Below, one piece after another: positions 1-8,304 of a stretch of 64,000 nt of DNA. The notes below the pieces were generated by a model. That model worked only from the letters and a program-made list of their open reading frames with translations. It made no database searches and was not told the DNA's origin. Source of the DNA: Halopseudomonas pelagia CL-AP6. Lineage in GTDB: Bacteria; Pseudomonadota; Gammaproteobacteria; Pseudomonadales; Pseudomonadaceae. The stretch's first letter is position 1. Each line of letters starts with the position of its first letter. The stretch lies in contig NZ_AROI01000006.1 in assembly GCF_000410875.1 (NCBI RefSeq), positions 124,001 to 188,000 of the forward strand, written 5' to 3'. A program made the position numbers and the translations under genes.

Positions 1-658
1 CCCGTTCTACATAGTTGACCAAACGCCTGATCGAGCGCGTGAGCCAGATCGACATGGTGCCGCCTAACAGCAGGGCGGCCAGCAGAATCAAACCCCCGCG
101 CTGCCAGAAGTGTGCATTGGCCAGGGTAATGAAGGGCTGCAGACTGGCGGTGGGCTGGCCGAGGCTGAGCACCCCGAGCAGGCGGTCGTTGGCGTAAATT
201 GGCGCGGCCACGTACATGAAACTGGTGGTTTGATCCTCCAGGTCGGTGCGCGTGGTGCGCGCGCCGTACTCTCCTTGCAGGGTCAGGGTTACATCGCGCC
301 AGGTGGAAAAGTCTTCACCGATCAACGCCGCTTCGCTGTGGTAGAGCACCAGGCCGTTGTGATCAGTGATGTAGAGCTGCAGTTCCGGGCGGGTCTTTTC
401 GCGCGACCAGATCAGCGCTTCCAGTTGCCGCTGCCGATAGGCTTCCAGTGCTTCACTGAAAGGGCTGCCCGGTGCGAAACCGGTTTCCCAGTGCAGGGCT
501 GCAACTTCGGCAAGCAGGTTGCTACTGTCGACCAGGACTTCCTCACTGGCCTGGCGCATCGAGGAGGGCAATTGATTGATGACGCTATTGTAGAACAGCA
601 AGGTGCCGATACCGGCCAGCAGAAACCAGGCGGCGAAAACTCTGACGCCCAGGCTCAC
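1..658 (-). CDS. creC: Sensor histidine kinase CreC, N-terminal part (cut by window edge)
   Basis: Partial gene; the C-terminal kinase half lies outside the window. About 219 residues are visible: one N-terminal membrane helix (about residues 5-27), a periplasmic sensor region, and a second helix near residue 190. Stretches such as YGARTT followed by MYVAAPI and GVLSLGQP are the kind found in enterobacterial CreC, recalled from memory. The start is a GTG at 658 that overlaps the TGA of creB in a GTGA junction, so the two are translationally coupled. CreC is an inner-membrane kinase that phosphorylates CreB, in other bacteria in response to carbon or cell-wall stress. The signal here is unknown. 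Its place behind sortase genes rather than creD is notable. Confidence 0.88.
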   Translation of the reverse strand, partial: MSLGVRVFAAWFLLAGIGTLLFYNSVINQLPSSMRQASEEVLVDSSNLLAEVAALHWETGFAPGSPFSEALEAYRQRQLEALIWSREKTRPELQLYITDHNGLVLYHSEAALIGEDFSTWRDVTLTLQGEYGARTTRTDLEDQTTSFMYVAAPIYANDRLLGVLSLGQPTASLQPFITLANAHFWQRGGLILLAALLLGGTMSIWLTRSIRRLVNYVER

Positions 659-1359
659 CGCGACGAGCTCCCGTCCTGCAGATCGATGCTGTAGCCCAGG
701 CCCCTGTGGGTAATGATCGGATCGGTATTCGGGGTGATTTTCTTCAGCTTGGCACGGATGCCCTTGATATGGGTATCCACTGCCCGGTCAAAACTGGCGG
801 CCGGATCTTCCCAGGCCGAGTCCATCAATTGGCTGCGGCTCATCACATGTTCCGGGTGTTTCAGCAGAGTGCTGAGAATCAGGTATTCGTAACGGGTCAG
901 GTCCAGCCAGTGATCGCGATAGCGAATGCGGCGGCGCTGTGGATCATGCAGAAAGGCAGAGCTGGATGCAGATGCCTGCGGAATATCGGGCGATGGTCGT
1001 GCGCGCCGCAGTATGGCCCGTACCCGGGCGGAGATTTCCCGTGGGCTGAAGGGTTTCACCACGTAGTCATCGGCGCCAATCTCAAGGCCAACGATACGGT
1101 CGACTTCCTCCTTGCGCGCGGTCAGGAACATCACCGGTACGCTGGAAAACTGGCGGATCTGCCGGCATAGCTCAAAACCGCTGATATCCGGCAGGCCGAC
1201 ATCCAGTACCACGAAATCCACCGGCTGCTGCTGCAGCCACTGCAGTCCGTCATGCGCCAGGGCGCACCAGTGTACCTCGAAGCCCTCGCTGCCCAGCGCG
1301 TAGAGCAGGGCATCGGCGATCGCTGCTTCGTCTTCGATAATCAGTATCCGTTCACCCAT
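655..1359 (-). CDS. creB: Two-component response regulator CreB (OmpR family)
   Basis: A 234-residue regulator with an N-terminal receiver (phospho-acceptor D53 in VLDVGLPD, acidic D10/E11, T80, K102) and a C-terminal OmpR-type winged helix with the DRAVDTHIKGIRAKL recognition segment. The block LPDISGFELCRQ and the KPFSPREISARVR segment match CreB rather than other OmpR-type regulators. The chosen ATG at 1359 has GGAAG eight bases upstream. An in-frame ATG at 1422 overlaps the sortase stop as ATGA and would add 21 residues that do not look like receiver sequence, so the shorter form is preferred. It lies third in an operon of sortase target, sortase, creB and creC, and probably controls that operon or cell-wall genes elsewhere. 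Confidence 0.92.
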   Translation of the reverse strand: MGERILIIEDEAAIADALLYALGSEGFEVHWCALAHDGLQWLQQQPVDFVVLDVGLPDISGFELCRQIRQFSSVPVMFLTARKEEVDRIVGLEIGADDYVVKPFSPREISARVRAILRRARPSPDIPQASASSSAFLHDPQRRRIRYRDHWLDLTRYEYLILSTLLKHPEHVMSRSQLMDSAWEDPAASFDRAVDTHIKGIRAKLKKITPNTDPIITHRGLGYSIDLQDGSSSR

Positions 1360-1418
1360 GGCGCCCGCTTCCGTGTCTGTCTGGGGCGATTGTGGCGGCT
1401 TTGCCAGGGTTGGCGCAA

Positions 1419-2003
1419 TCATTCTGTGGGCTCCAGCCAGGCGTTGACCACATAGCGTAGCGGGCCGCCGCTGGTCAGCGCGCCAAAGGGATAGCAGGTG
1501 ACCAGGCGCAGCTCGGCCACACCCTGGTGGAACTGCATCGCCTCCTTGCGGCTGTCGACCACGCGGGTATCGGCTACCCGGTAGTTGAACAGCTTGCCCT
1601 GCATGGTCTGCACTTGCAGGTCCTGATCCGCTTGCAAGTGCTCGAGAAAGGCGAAGTGACTGTCCTGATGACCGGCCAGCACTACAGTGGCTGTCTCCCC
1701 CGGTGCGGCGCTGGCCGGGTGGTGGCCCGGGCCGAAGGCCAGCGCCTCGCCACTGGTGCTGGCGAGTACATAGTGCATGCCGCCGTCGGGGTCGGTGAGT
1801 CGAGCCACTGGCCAGGTATCGGCCCAGGGCCAGGGCCGCACGGGCTCGCCTGATGCCAGGCTGGCCGTCCAGGCTCGGCTGATCAGCAACTGCGCCAACT
1901 CGGCCTTGGCCTGCAGCCAGAGGGCTTGGCCGGCCAGCCCACCGGCACTTGCCAGCAGCACTATTGCTGCCAGCCAGCGCAGACGTGTGCTGATCGATCT
2001 CAT
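1419..2003 (-). CDS. Class GN-type (marine proteobacterial) sortase
   Basis: A 194-residue transpeptidase with an N-terminal membrane anchor (about residues 9-30). The expected catalytic triad is visible: His112 in AGHQDSHF, Cys170 in LRLVTCYPF, and Arg183 in GPLRYVV. Sortases of this type cleave a C-terminal sorting signal on one dedicated substrate, usually encoded next door, and attach it to the envelope; few Gram-negative bacteria have them. Here the start codon overlaps the stop of the VIT/vWA gene by four bases (ATGA), making enzyme and substrate a coupled pair. Family assignment rests on motifs and context. Confidence 0.9.
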   Translation of the reverse strand: MRSISTRLRWLAAIVLLASAGGLAGQALWLQAKAELAQLLISRAWTASLASGEPVRPWPWADTWPVARLTDPDGGMHYVLASTSGEALAFGPGHHPASAAPGETATVVLAGHQDSHFAFLEHLQADQDLQVQTMQGKLFNYRVADTRVVDSRKEAMQFHQGVAELRLVTCYPFGALTSGGPLRYVVNAWLEPTE

Positions 2004-4024
2004 GCCAGGCTCCGCTGCCTGGGTAGCAGCACCAGTGCCAGCAGGGCCAGGAGCAGCGCCAGCATCCAGTACCGGCGCAGGCCCAGGGAGGTTTGCGGAT
2101 AGGCATGGCTCATCTGGTGATCCACTGGGTTGCGGTTACCCAGCTCCTGGCTGTGAAGCGGGTCCTGCGGATTGCGTACCACTTGCTGGTCAACCGCGAC
2201 AAAGCTGGTATAGCGGCTTAGCAGGCGGTGTTTGAGTGCGACCTCGAGCACGTCTTCGCGTACCTGTGCTTCGCTCTCGCCACGGCTCAGGCGATCCATC
2301 AGTACCTCTATCTTCTGTTTGGCCCAGAGCGTCGCGGCACCCGGGTGCTGGTGATGCAAGGGCAGGGTCAGGCGCTGCTGCCAGGGCTCCGGTTGCTTGC
2401 CGTGCAGGGTGATGTGTGCAGGCATCTGGTTCAGGCGCATGGCCACGATCAGCGGCTGACCGGCATACAGGTCGGGTAGTTGCTCAGGCCAGTAGTCGGC
2501 AGTGATACCGTCGGGCAACTCGATGCGCAGGTCGGTGAGTACCGGGCGCTCCAGTTTCTCGAAGAGCCGGGCCATCTGCTGCTCGACTTCATGCGAATGG
2601 GCGATGTAGCTGTAACCGCCGCGACCCATTTCTGCGGCCTTGCGCAAAAGATAGCTGTTTGGCGCAGCACCTATTCCCACGGTGAACAGGCGGGCGCGGT
2701 GAATCTGACGGTCGATCATGTCGAGAATGGCGGCTTCATTGCTGACCGAACCGTCGGTGATGAAAATGATCTGGCGCAGGTAGTCGGAGTCATGCGGGAA
2801 GGCCATGGCGTCGTGCAGCACTGGCAGCATGTTGGTCCCGCCGTCGCCCCTCAGCTCCCTTACCCATTGGCGGGCCTGAATGATATTTTCCTCGTCGGCG
2901 GCGACCAGGTCGCGGAACAGCAGGCGATGGTGGGTATTGAATTCCAGTACGTTGAAACGGTCTTCCGGCTGCAACCGCTCCAGGGCGTAGATCAGGCTCT
3001 CGCGCGCTTGGCGCATGCGCTCACCGGCCATGGAGCCAGAAGTATCGACCACCATGATCACTTCCCGCGGCATACGCTCGTTATCACTGGCCAGGTCGCC
3101 GGGCATCAGCATCACCAGTGCATGGTTGTCGCCGTCAATGATTTCGGAAAATACGCTGGCGGTACTGGTCAGCTCGGTCTGTAGTTGCCAGTCGAGAACA
3201 AAGTCGCGATCCATGGGTACCTGCTCCGCTGGCAACACCAGGCGGTAGCCGCGGCCGTCGTATTCGCTTTTAACGGTATGGCTGGGGCTGTTCAGGCTTT
3301 GCAGCTGCTGTCCGGCATCCAAGTAGGTCGAGATCATCACCTGGTGTGATTGCGCAGGCAGGTGTTCATTGGCCAGGATGCGGCCCTCGGGTGATGGGTC
3401 CTGCTGCTGGCTCTGCGGCCCTTCTGCATCGGACGGTTCAGCCAGCGGATTGAAGCGCGGCGTCATGGTCAGCGGCAGACGAAGGGAAAAGCGATTGCCA
3501 TCCGGGACCAGCAGTTCGGTGTACTCCAAGGTGACACTGATGGACTCTGCCGCGGGGATATTGGCCACCGAAATGCTGAACAGGTTGGGGCGGCGCTGCT
3601 CTACCAGTCCGGCGCGCTGACCGCTGCTCAGGGCCTGCTGATAGATCTGCCGGGCCTCGGCTTTCTCATGTATGGCGCCGACGATGCGCCGTTGGCCAAC
3701 CTGCATTTGCATGCCGTGCACGGCGGAACGCTCGGACAACGGGAACGCGTAGACGCCCTCGGCAGTCATATTCAAGCTGTTGCTGAAATGCTGCTGCAGG
3801 GTAATGCGCGCAACGGGGCCACTGATCTGAATATCCACTTCAGTGCCCAGCAGTAGCGCAGGGTGCCAGTCGCTCTCGGCGTCATGGCGGACCATCAGGG
3901 TGCCGGTTTCGCTGTGATTGAGCCAGCTGTTCAGGCTGGCGGGGGTGCTGGGCGGGGTGTTAGCTAGAACACTGTTGGCCAGCAGTGAGCCTAGTACCAA
4001 TAGCCATCCGGTTAGGTTGCGCAT
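2000..4024 (-). CDS. VIT/vWA surface protein, dedicated sortase substrate
   Basis: A 674-residue exported protein. Residues 1-21 form a signal peptide ending LANSVLA. A VIT (inter-alpha-trypsin) domain covers about 50-190 and a von Willebrand A domain about 320-490, with a MIDAS motif DTSGS at 327-331. The last 37 residues hold a YPQTS motif at 642-646, a hydrophobic helix at about 651-667 and a basic tail RQR, which is the architecture of a sorting signal. This matches the marine proteobacterial sortase target family. The ATG at 4024 was chosen because it starts the signal peptide and has AGAGG eight bases before it; an upstream in-frame extension lacks any export signal. A role in adhesion or surface recognition through the metal-dependent vWA domain is inference. 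Confidence 0.9.
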   Translation of the reverse strand: MRNLTGWLLVLGSLLANSVLANTPPSTPASLNSWLNHSETGTLMVRHDAESDWHPALLLGTEVDIQISGPVARITLQQHFSNSLNMTAEGVYAFPLSERSAVHGMQMQVGQRRIVGAIHEKAEARQIYQQALSSGQRAGLVEQRRPNLFSISVANIPAAESISVTLEYTELLVPDGNRFSLRLPLTMTPRFNPLAEPSDAEGPQSQQQDPSPEGRILANEHLPAQSHQVMISTYLDAGQQLQSLNSPSHTVKSEYDGRGYRLVLPAEQVPMDRDFVLDWQLQTELTSTASVFSEIIDGDNHALVMLMPGDLASDNERMPREVIMVVDTSGSMAGERMRQARESLIYALERLQPEDRFNVLEFNTHHRLLFRDLVAADEENIIQARQWVRELRGDGGTNMLPVLHDAMAFPHDSDYLRQIIFITDGSVSNEAAILDMIDRQIHRARLFTVGIGAAPNSYLLRKAAEMGRGGYSYIAHSHEVEQQMARLFEKLERPVLTDLRIELPDGITADYWPEQLPDLYAGQPLIVAMRLNQMPAHITLHGKQPEPWQQRLTLPLHHQHPGAATLWAKQKIEVLMDRLSRGESEAQVREDVLEVALKHRLLSRYTSFVAVDQQVVRNPQDPLHSQELGNRNPVDHQMSHAYPQTSLGLRRYWMLALLLALLALVLLPRQRSLA

Positions 4025-4260
4025 GACAGGTGCCTCTTGTGGTGTGTGCAGGCAGTGTCGTGGGTCTATGTGGGTTGATGATGTGCTTAATGTGTGGGCG
4101 AGGTGTGACAAATCTCCACTTGGCCCTGAGGCTTGCAGTATGCTGTGGCTGGTCGCCGCTGAACTTGGTTCAGGCAACCAGAAAGTGCTTTGCAGCGCAC
4201 CGGCTGCGTCTCAGCGCTGTTTGCTGTAACTCTTAATCCGGCCGGTCAGGAGACGTATTC

Positions 4261-5889
4261 TTGAGTAGTGAAGACAGTACACGCAACGTTCATACCGCAC
4301 AGGATGCCGTGCTAGATGCGCTTGCCCGAGGCAAGCGCAAGAAGCTGCGCAAGCTGACGCGTGCCATGCATCCGGGCAAGCTGGCCAGCTTGCTTGAAGC
4401 ACTGGATCAGGAGCAGCGCCATGCTGTATGGCAGCAGATTGCGGATGATCAAGAACAGGCCGTTTTGCGTCACCTTGATCCGCAACTGGCAGCCATGCTG
4501 CACCGTGACTCCGAAGAGGAGGGGGTTGAAGCGGAGCTGGGTGAAGAGGGTGAGCATGTCTTCACCCATATCGGCAATGTGCGCGAGGCGCTTGAGGCGG
4601 GCAAGTTCAAACGCATCGGCAAGGTCTTCCGGCATATGCATCCAGCCAAGGCCGCAGGCTTGCTGGAAGCCCTGCCACCGGAGGAGCGCAGCGCGGTATG
4701 GGAGACGCTGGATAACGAGCGGGCCGGCAAGGTGTTGGTGCATCTGCATGACGAGGTGCGGGCCAATCTTGCACTGGAAATGGATGAAGATGAGCTGGTC
4801 GCGGCCGCGCGCAAACTGGATCTGGATGATCTGGTCGACCTGATTCAGGCGCTGCCCAAGGGCTCGGGTCGGCAGTTGTTGCTGTCTATGGACGAGATCA
4901 AACGGCAGCAACTGGTGGCCATGCTTTCCTACCCGGAAGACAGTGCTGGCGGACTGATGAATACCGACCATATTTCCGTGCGCGCGGAGGTCAAGGTCGG
5001 TTCGATTTTGCGTTATTTGCGGCTGCTGGAAGATCTGCCCGACCACACCGACAAGGTCATGGTGGTCGATCGCAAGAATCGCTACCAAGGTGTTTTGCGT
5101 CTGAGCCGCTTGGTCACTAGTTCGCCGGAAGCCAGAGTGAGCGAGGTGATGGATGCGGATTTCAAACCGCTCGACGTAGAACTGACCAGCCAGGAAGTTG
5201 CCAGGCGATTTGAAGATCTGGATATGCTGTCGGCCGCGGTGACTAATGAGCAGGGTGAGCTGCTCGGGCGTATTACCGTGGATGACGTGATGGACATCAT
5301 TCGTGAGGATTCCGACCGGGCGATCATGAACATGGCAGGTCTGGACGATGAGGCCGATATGTTCGCGCCTATTCTGACCAGCACCCGCCGGCGTTCCGTG
5401 TGGCTGGGTATCAATCTGGTCACCGCTTTTCTGGCCGCCTGGGTCATCGGCCAGTTTCAAGGCACATTAGAGCAAATCGTGGCGCTGGCGGTACTGATGC
5501 CGATCGTCGCCAGCATGGGCGGCATCGCCGGTAGCCAGACCTTGACGCTGGTGATTCGCGGTTTGGCCCTTGGGCAGGTTGAAGGAGGTAATGCCAAGGC
5601 ACTGCTGGTCAAGGAAATGGGTATCGGCCTGCTTAACGGCTTGCTCTGGTCGGTGGTGGTCGCCGCGCTGGCGGTGTTGTGGTTTGGCAGCTGGAAGATT
5701 GGTGGCATCATTGCAGCGGCGATCTTGCTTAATTTGTTGTGCGCCGCGCTGGCCGGTTTGACCATACCCTTGATCTTGCGCCGCTTTGGCATTGATCCGG
5801 CGCTGGCTGGCGGCGTGATCCTGACCACTGTTACCGATGTGGTCGGGTTCTTTGCCTTCCTCGGCCTGGCGACGCTATTGCTGATCTGA
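4261..5889 (+). CDS. mgtE: Magnesium transporter MgtE, with duplicated N-domain segment
   Basis: A 542-residue Mg2+ channel. The order is MgtE N domain, two CBS domains (about residues 235-350) and a C-terminal membrane domain of five helices containing the conserved AGSQTLTLVIRGLALGQ segment. The CBS domains and N domain sense cytosolic Mg2+ and gate the pore in characterised members. The protein is longer than the usual 450-480 residues because residues 15-78 and 107-170 are similar to each other and share MHP, LLEAL and AVW blocks. The start is TTG, with AGGAG eight bases upstream. It is divergent from the sortase operon across a 236-bp gap. Confidence 0.93.
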   Translation: MSSEDSTRNVHTAQDAVLDALARGKRKKLRKLTRAMHPGKLASLLEALDQEQRHAVWQQIADDQEQAVLRHLDPQLAAMLHRDSEEEGVEAELGEEGEHVFTHIGNVREALEAGKFKRIGKVFRHMHPAKAAGLLEALPPEERSAVWETLDNERAGKVLVHLHDEVRANLALEMDEDELVAAARKLDLDDLVDLIQALPKGSGRQLLLSMDEIKRQQLVAMLSYPEDSAGGLMNTDHISVRAEVKVGSILRYLRLLEDLPDHTDKVMVVDRKNRYQGVLRLSRLVTSSPEARVSEVMDADFKPLDVELTSQEVARRFEDLDMLSAAVTNEQGELLGRITVDDVMDIIREDSDRAIMNMAGLDDEADMFAPILTSTRRRSVWLGINLVTAFLAAWVIGQFQGTLEQIVALAVLMPIVASMGGIAGSQTLTLVIRGLALGQVEGGNAKALLVKEMGIGLLNGLLWSVVVAALAVLWFGSWKIGGIIAAAILLNLLCAALAGLTIPLILRRFGIDPALAGGVILTTVTDVVGFFAFLGLATLLLI

Positions 5890-6002
5890 AGCAGGCGGTT
5901 TGGCGCCGCTGGCCTAGATGCCCGGCGTCTGGTGATACTCCTTTCAGTCTGTGCCCCATCTCCGCCCAGTAGCAGGTTTGGCTCGGTGGTCCCTCTCTTG
6001 CC

Positions 6003-6030
6003 GGTCATGCCTGCGCAGGCGGGAATCCAA
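6003..6030. repeat. REP-like palindrome
   Basis: A short intergenic stretch between mgtE and arsR carries the palindrome CCTGCGCAGG (6010-6019) within a GTCATGCCTGCGCAGGCGGG context. Many proteobacteria have dispersed repeats of the form GTCATTCCCGCG followed by GCGGGAATCC; this copy resembles that type. Only one copy was noticed in the window, so its repeated nature is inferred from resemblance. Confidence 0.5.
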
Positions 6031-6099
6031 GCCAGCTCAACGACCGCTATCGGCCGTACCAGCATAAAATCCACGTCGCCACACCTTATATTCGCCATT

Positions 6100-6125
6100 C
6101 CATATATCCGTATTTTCATATATGG
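6100..6125. promoter_or_regulatory. Probable ArsR operator
   Basis: Perfect inverted repeat CCATATAT (6100-6107) and ATATATGG (6118-6125) with a 10-bp spacer, 30 bp before the arsR start codon. ArsR-family repressors bind AT-rich imperfect dyads of this size that overlap their own promoters and leave when As(III) binds. The site therefore probably governs the whole arsR-arsH-gapdh-arsJ unit. Confidence 0.75.
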
Positions 6126-6155
6126 TTTATTGGAATCAAAACGGAGTTTTCACCG

Positions 6156-6506
6156 ATGCAGCTGGTGCCTATTAACGTCTTCAAATGTCTCGCCGACGAA
6201 ACGCGTTTGCGGGTGATGCTGTTGATCTCCCGCGAGGGCGAGTTGTGTGTGTGCGAGCTAACCTGCGCACTAGGCGCCAGCCAGCCGAAAATCTCCAGGC
6301 ATTTGGCGGCATTGCGTCAGTGCGGCCTACTGCAGGACCGTCGGCAAGGGCAGTGGGTCTATTACAGCTTGTCCGAGCGTTTGCCAGAGTGGGTCACGCA
6401 GGTACTGCAAAGCACGCTGCAGGCCAACGTTGCCTGGCTAGGTGCTAACCAGCGCCAGCTCAATGCTATGGGCGATCGCCCGCTACGTCAGTTAGCCTGC
6501 TGCTGA
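6156..6506 (+). CDS. arsR: Arsenic-responsive repressor ArsR
   Basis: A 116-residue winged-helix repressor of the ArsR/SmtB family. The As(III)-sensing cysteines sit in ELCVCELTC (C31, C33, C37), directly before the recognition helix GASQPKISRHLAALR (about 40-54). Two further cysteines end the protein. It is the first gene of the operon, with arsH 18 bp downstream and the dyad operator upstream, so autorepression relieved by arsenite is expected. Confidence 0.93.
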   Translation: MQLVPINVFKCLADETRLRVMLLISREGELCVCELTCALGASQPKISRHLAALRQCGLLQDRRQGQWVYYSLSERLPEWVTQVLQSTLQANVAWLGANQRQLNAMGDRPLRQLACC

Positions 6507-6524
6507 TCGCTAAGGAATACAAAG

Positions 6525-7235
6525 ATGAATGATGATCTTCCCGCACTGGACCCAGGTCGGTTGCCAGCGCCCGATCTCGACCTGCTTGGTCGAGCGCCCA
6601 AACTGCAACATCCGCCGCGTATCTTGCTGTTATACGGATCCAACCGACCGACATCGTTCAGCCGCCTGCTAGTTGAGGAGGCCGCGCGCCTGCTGCAGCA
6701 TTTGGGAGCGGAAACGCGCATATTCGACCCTTCTGGCCTGCCCATGCCGGATGATGCGCCAGACGATCATCCGAAGGTTCAGCAGCTGCGCGAGTGGATG
6801 CAATGGTCCGAAGGCCAGGTGTGGTGCTCGCCGGAACGGCATGGGGCGATGACCGGTGTGTTCAAGTCGCAGATCGACTGGGTGCCACTGGCCATGGGCG
6901 CAGTGCGGCCCACGCAGGGCAAAACGCTGGCGGTGATGCAGGTCTGTGGGGGCTCGCAATCGTTTAATGTAGTCAACCAGTTGCGCGTATTGGGCCGCTG
7001 GATGCGTATGGTGTGCATACCCAATCAGTCCTCGGTACCCAAGGCCTTTCTCGAATTTGAACATGGCCGTATGAAGCCTTCGGCGTATTACGACCGGGTT
7101 GTCGATGTGGTGGAAGAACTGATGAAATTCACCCTGATATTGCGTGAACAATCGGATTATCTGGTGGACCGTTATTCCGAACGTCGCGAGTCGGCTGCGG
7201 CACTGTCCGAGCGCGTCAGTCAACGCAGTATCTGA
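6525..7235 (+). CDS. arsH: ArsH, NADPH-dependent FMN oxidoreductase for organoarsenicals
   Basis: A 236-residue flavodoxin-like protein with the FMN phosphate loop [10 protein letters not shown] near residue 39 and the family block [20 protein letters not shown]. ArsH enzymes oxidise trivalent aromatic or methyl arsenicals to less toxic pentavalent forms using NADPH and FMN. AAGGAA lies about eight bases upstream of the ATG. It is second in the ars operon. Confidence 0.92.
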   Translation: MNDDLPALDPGRLPAPDLDLLGRAPKLQHPPRILLLYGSNRPTSFSRLLVEEAARLLQHLGAETRIFDPSGLPMPDDAPDDHPKVQQLREWMQWSEGQVWCSPERHGAMTGVFKSQIDWVPLAMGAVRPTQGKTLAVMQVCGGSQSFNVVNQLRVLGRWMRMVCIPNQSSVPKAFLEFEHGRMKPSAYYDRVVDVVEELMKFTLILREQSDYLVDRYSERRESAAALSERVSQRSI

Positions 7236-7297
7236 AACAGCTCTAAGCTGTTGAACTGGCCTGCAGGCTATCTATGTAATGTATTCAGGAGATCGAC

Positions 7298-8302
7298 ATG
7301 ACTATCAAGGTAGGAATTAACGGCTTTGGTCGTATCGGCAAGTTACTGGTGCGTGCTGCCTGGGATTGGCCGGAGCTGGAGTTCGTGCAAATCAACGATC
7401 CGGCCGGCGACGCCACTACCCATGCGCATTTGCTCAATTTCGATTCGGTTCACGGTCGCTGGCAGCATGAAGCAGGTCATGTTGAGGGCGCGCTAACGAT
7501 TGGCGATCGACACATTGCGCTGACTCAGAACAAGGCGATTGCTGATACCGATTGGTCGGCCTGCGACCTGGTGATCGAGGCTAGTGGCGTCAATAAAACC
7601 GTCAAGGCGTTACAGGCCTATCTAGACCAGGGCGTGAAGCGCGTGGTGGTCAGTGCGCCAGTCAAGGAGTCTGAAGCCTTGAATGTGGTGATGGGGGTCA
7701 ATCAGCATCTGTTCGATCCCGCACGGCACAGGATCGTTACGGCCGCGTCCTGCACGACCAATTGCCTGGCACCAGTGGTCAAGATCGTGCACGAAAAACT
7801 CGGCATCAAGCACGGCTCGATTACCACCATTCACGACCTGACCAATACCCAGAGTATTCTCGATCAGCCGCACAAGGACCTGCGCCGTGCGCGGGCCTGC
7901 GGTATGAGTCTGATCCCGACCACGACCGGGTCGGCCAGCGCGATTGCGGAAATTTTCCCGGAGTTGCGCGGCAAGCTGAACGGCCATGCGGTGCGCGTGC
8001 CGCTGGCCAATGCGTCGCTAACCGACTGTGTATTCGAGGTGGAAAAGCCTACCAGTGTTGAAGAGTTGAATGCCTGGTTCAAAGCGGCCGCCGAGGGCGA
8101 GCTGAAGAATATCCTCGGTTACGAGGAGCGGCCGTTGGTATCCATCGATTACCGCACCGATCCGCGTTCGTCGATTATCGATGCGCTGTCGACCATGGTG
8201 GTCAACGGCACTCAGGTGAAGATCTATGCCTGGTATGACAATGAGTGGGGCTATGCCAATCGCACAGTCGAACTGGCCCGTCTGGTCGGTCAGGCTGGCT
8301 GA
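7298..8302 (+). CDS. ArsJ-associated glyceraldehyde-3-phosphate dehydrogenase
   Basis: A 334-residue GAPDH with NAD-binding [10 protein letters not shown] at the N terminus, catalytic Cys152 in AASCTTNC, and [11 protein letters not shown] near the C terminus. The gene stops two bases before arsJ. In this known pairing the enzyme uses arsenate in place of phosphate and makes 1-arseno-3-phosphoglycerate, which ArsJ expels. Placement inside the ars operon, not beside glycolytic genes, is the reason for assigning this role rather than central glycolysis. Confidence 0.92.
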   Translation: MTIKVGINGFGRIGKLLVRAAWDWPELEFVQINDPAGDATTHAHLLNFDSVHGRWQHEAGHVEGALTIGDRHIALTQNKAIADTDWSACDLVIEASGVNKTVKALQAYLDQGVKRVVVSAPVKESEALNVVMGVNQHLFDPARHRIVTAASCTTNCLAPVVKIVHEKLGIKHGSITTIHDLTNTQSILDQPHKDLRRARACGMSLIPTTTGSASAIAEIFPELRGKLNGHAVRVPLANASLTDCVFEVEKPTSVEELNAWFKAAAEGELKNILGYEERPLVSIDYRTDPRSSIIDALSTMVVNGTQVKIYAWYDNEWGYANRTVELARLVGQAG

Positions 8303-8304
8303 GC

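Noticed and set aside
4312-5460. Long open frame antisense to mgtE
   Set aside because: Fully opposite a well-supported gene; its composition is a mirror of mgtE codons and no domain is recognisable.
7298-8302. Housekeeping glycolytic GAPDH
   Set aside because: It is inside the ars operon, two bases from arsJ, which fits the dedicated arsenate enzyme better.
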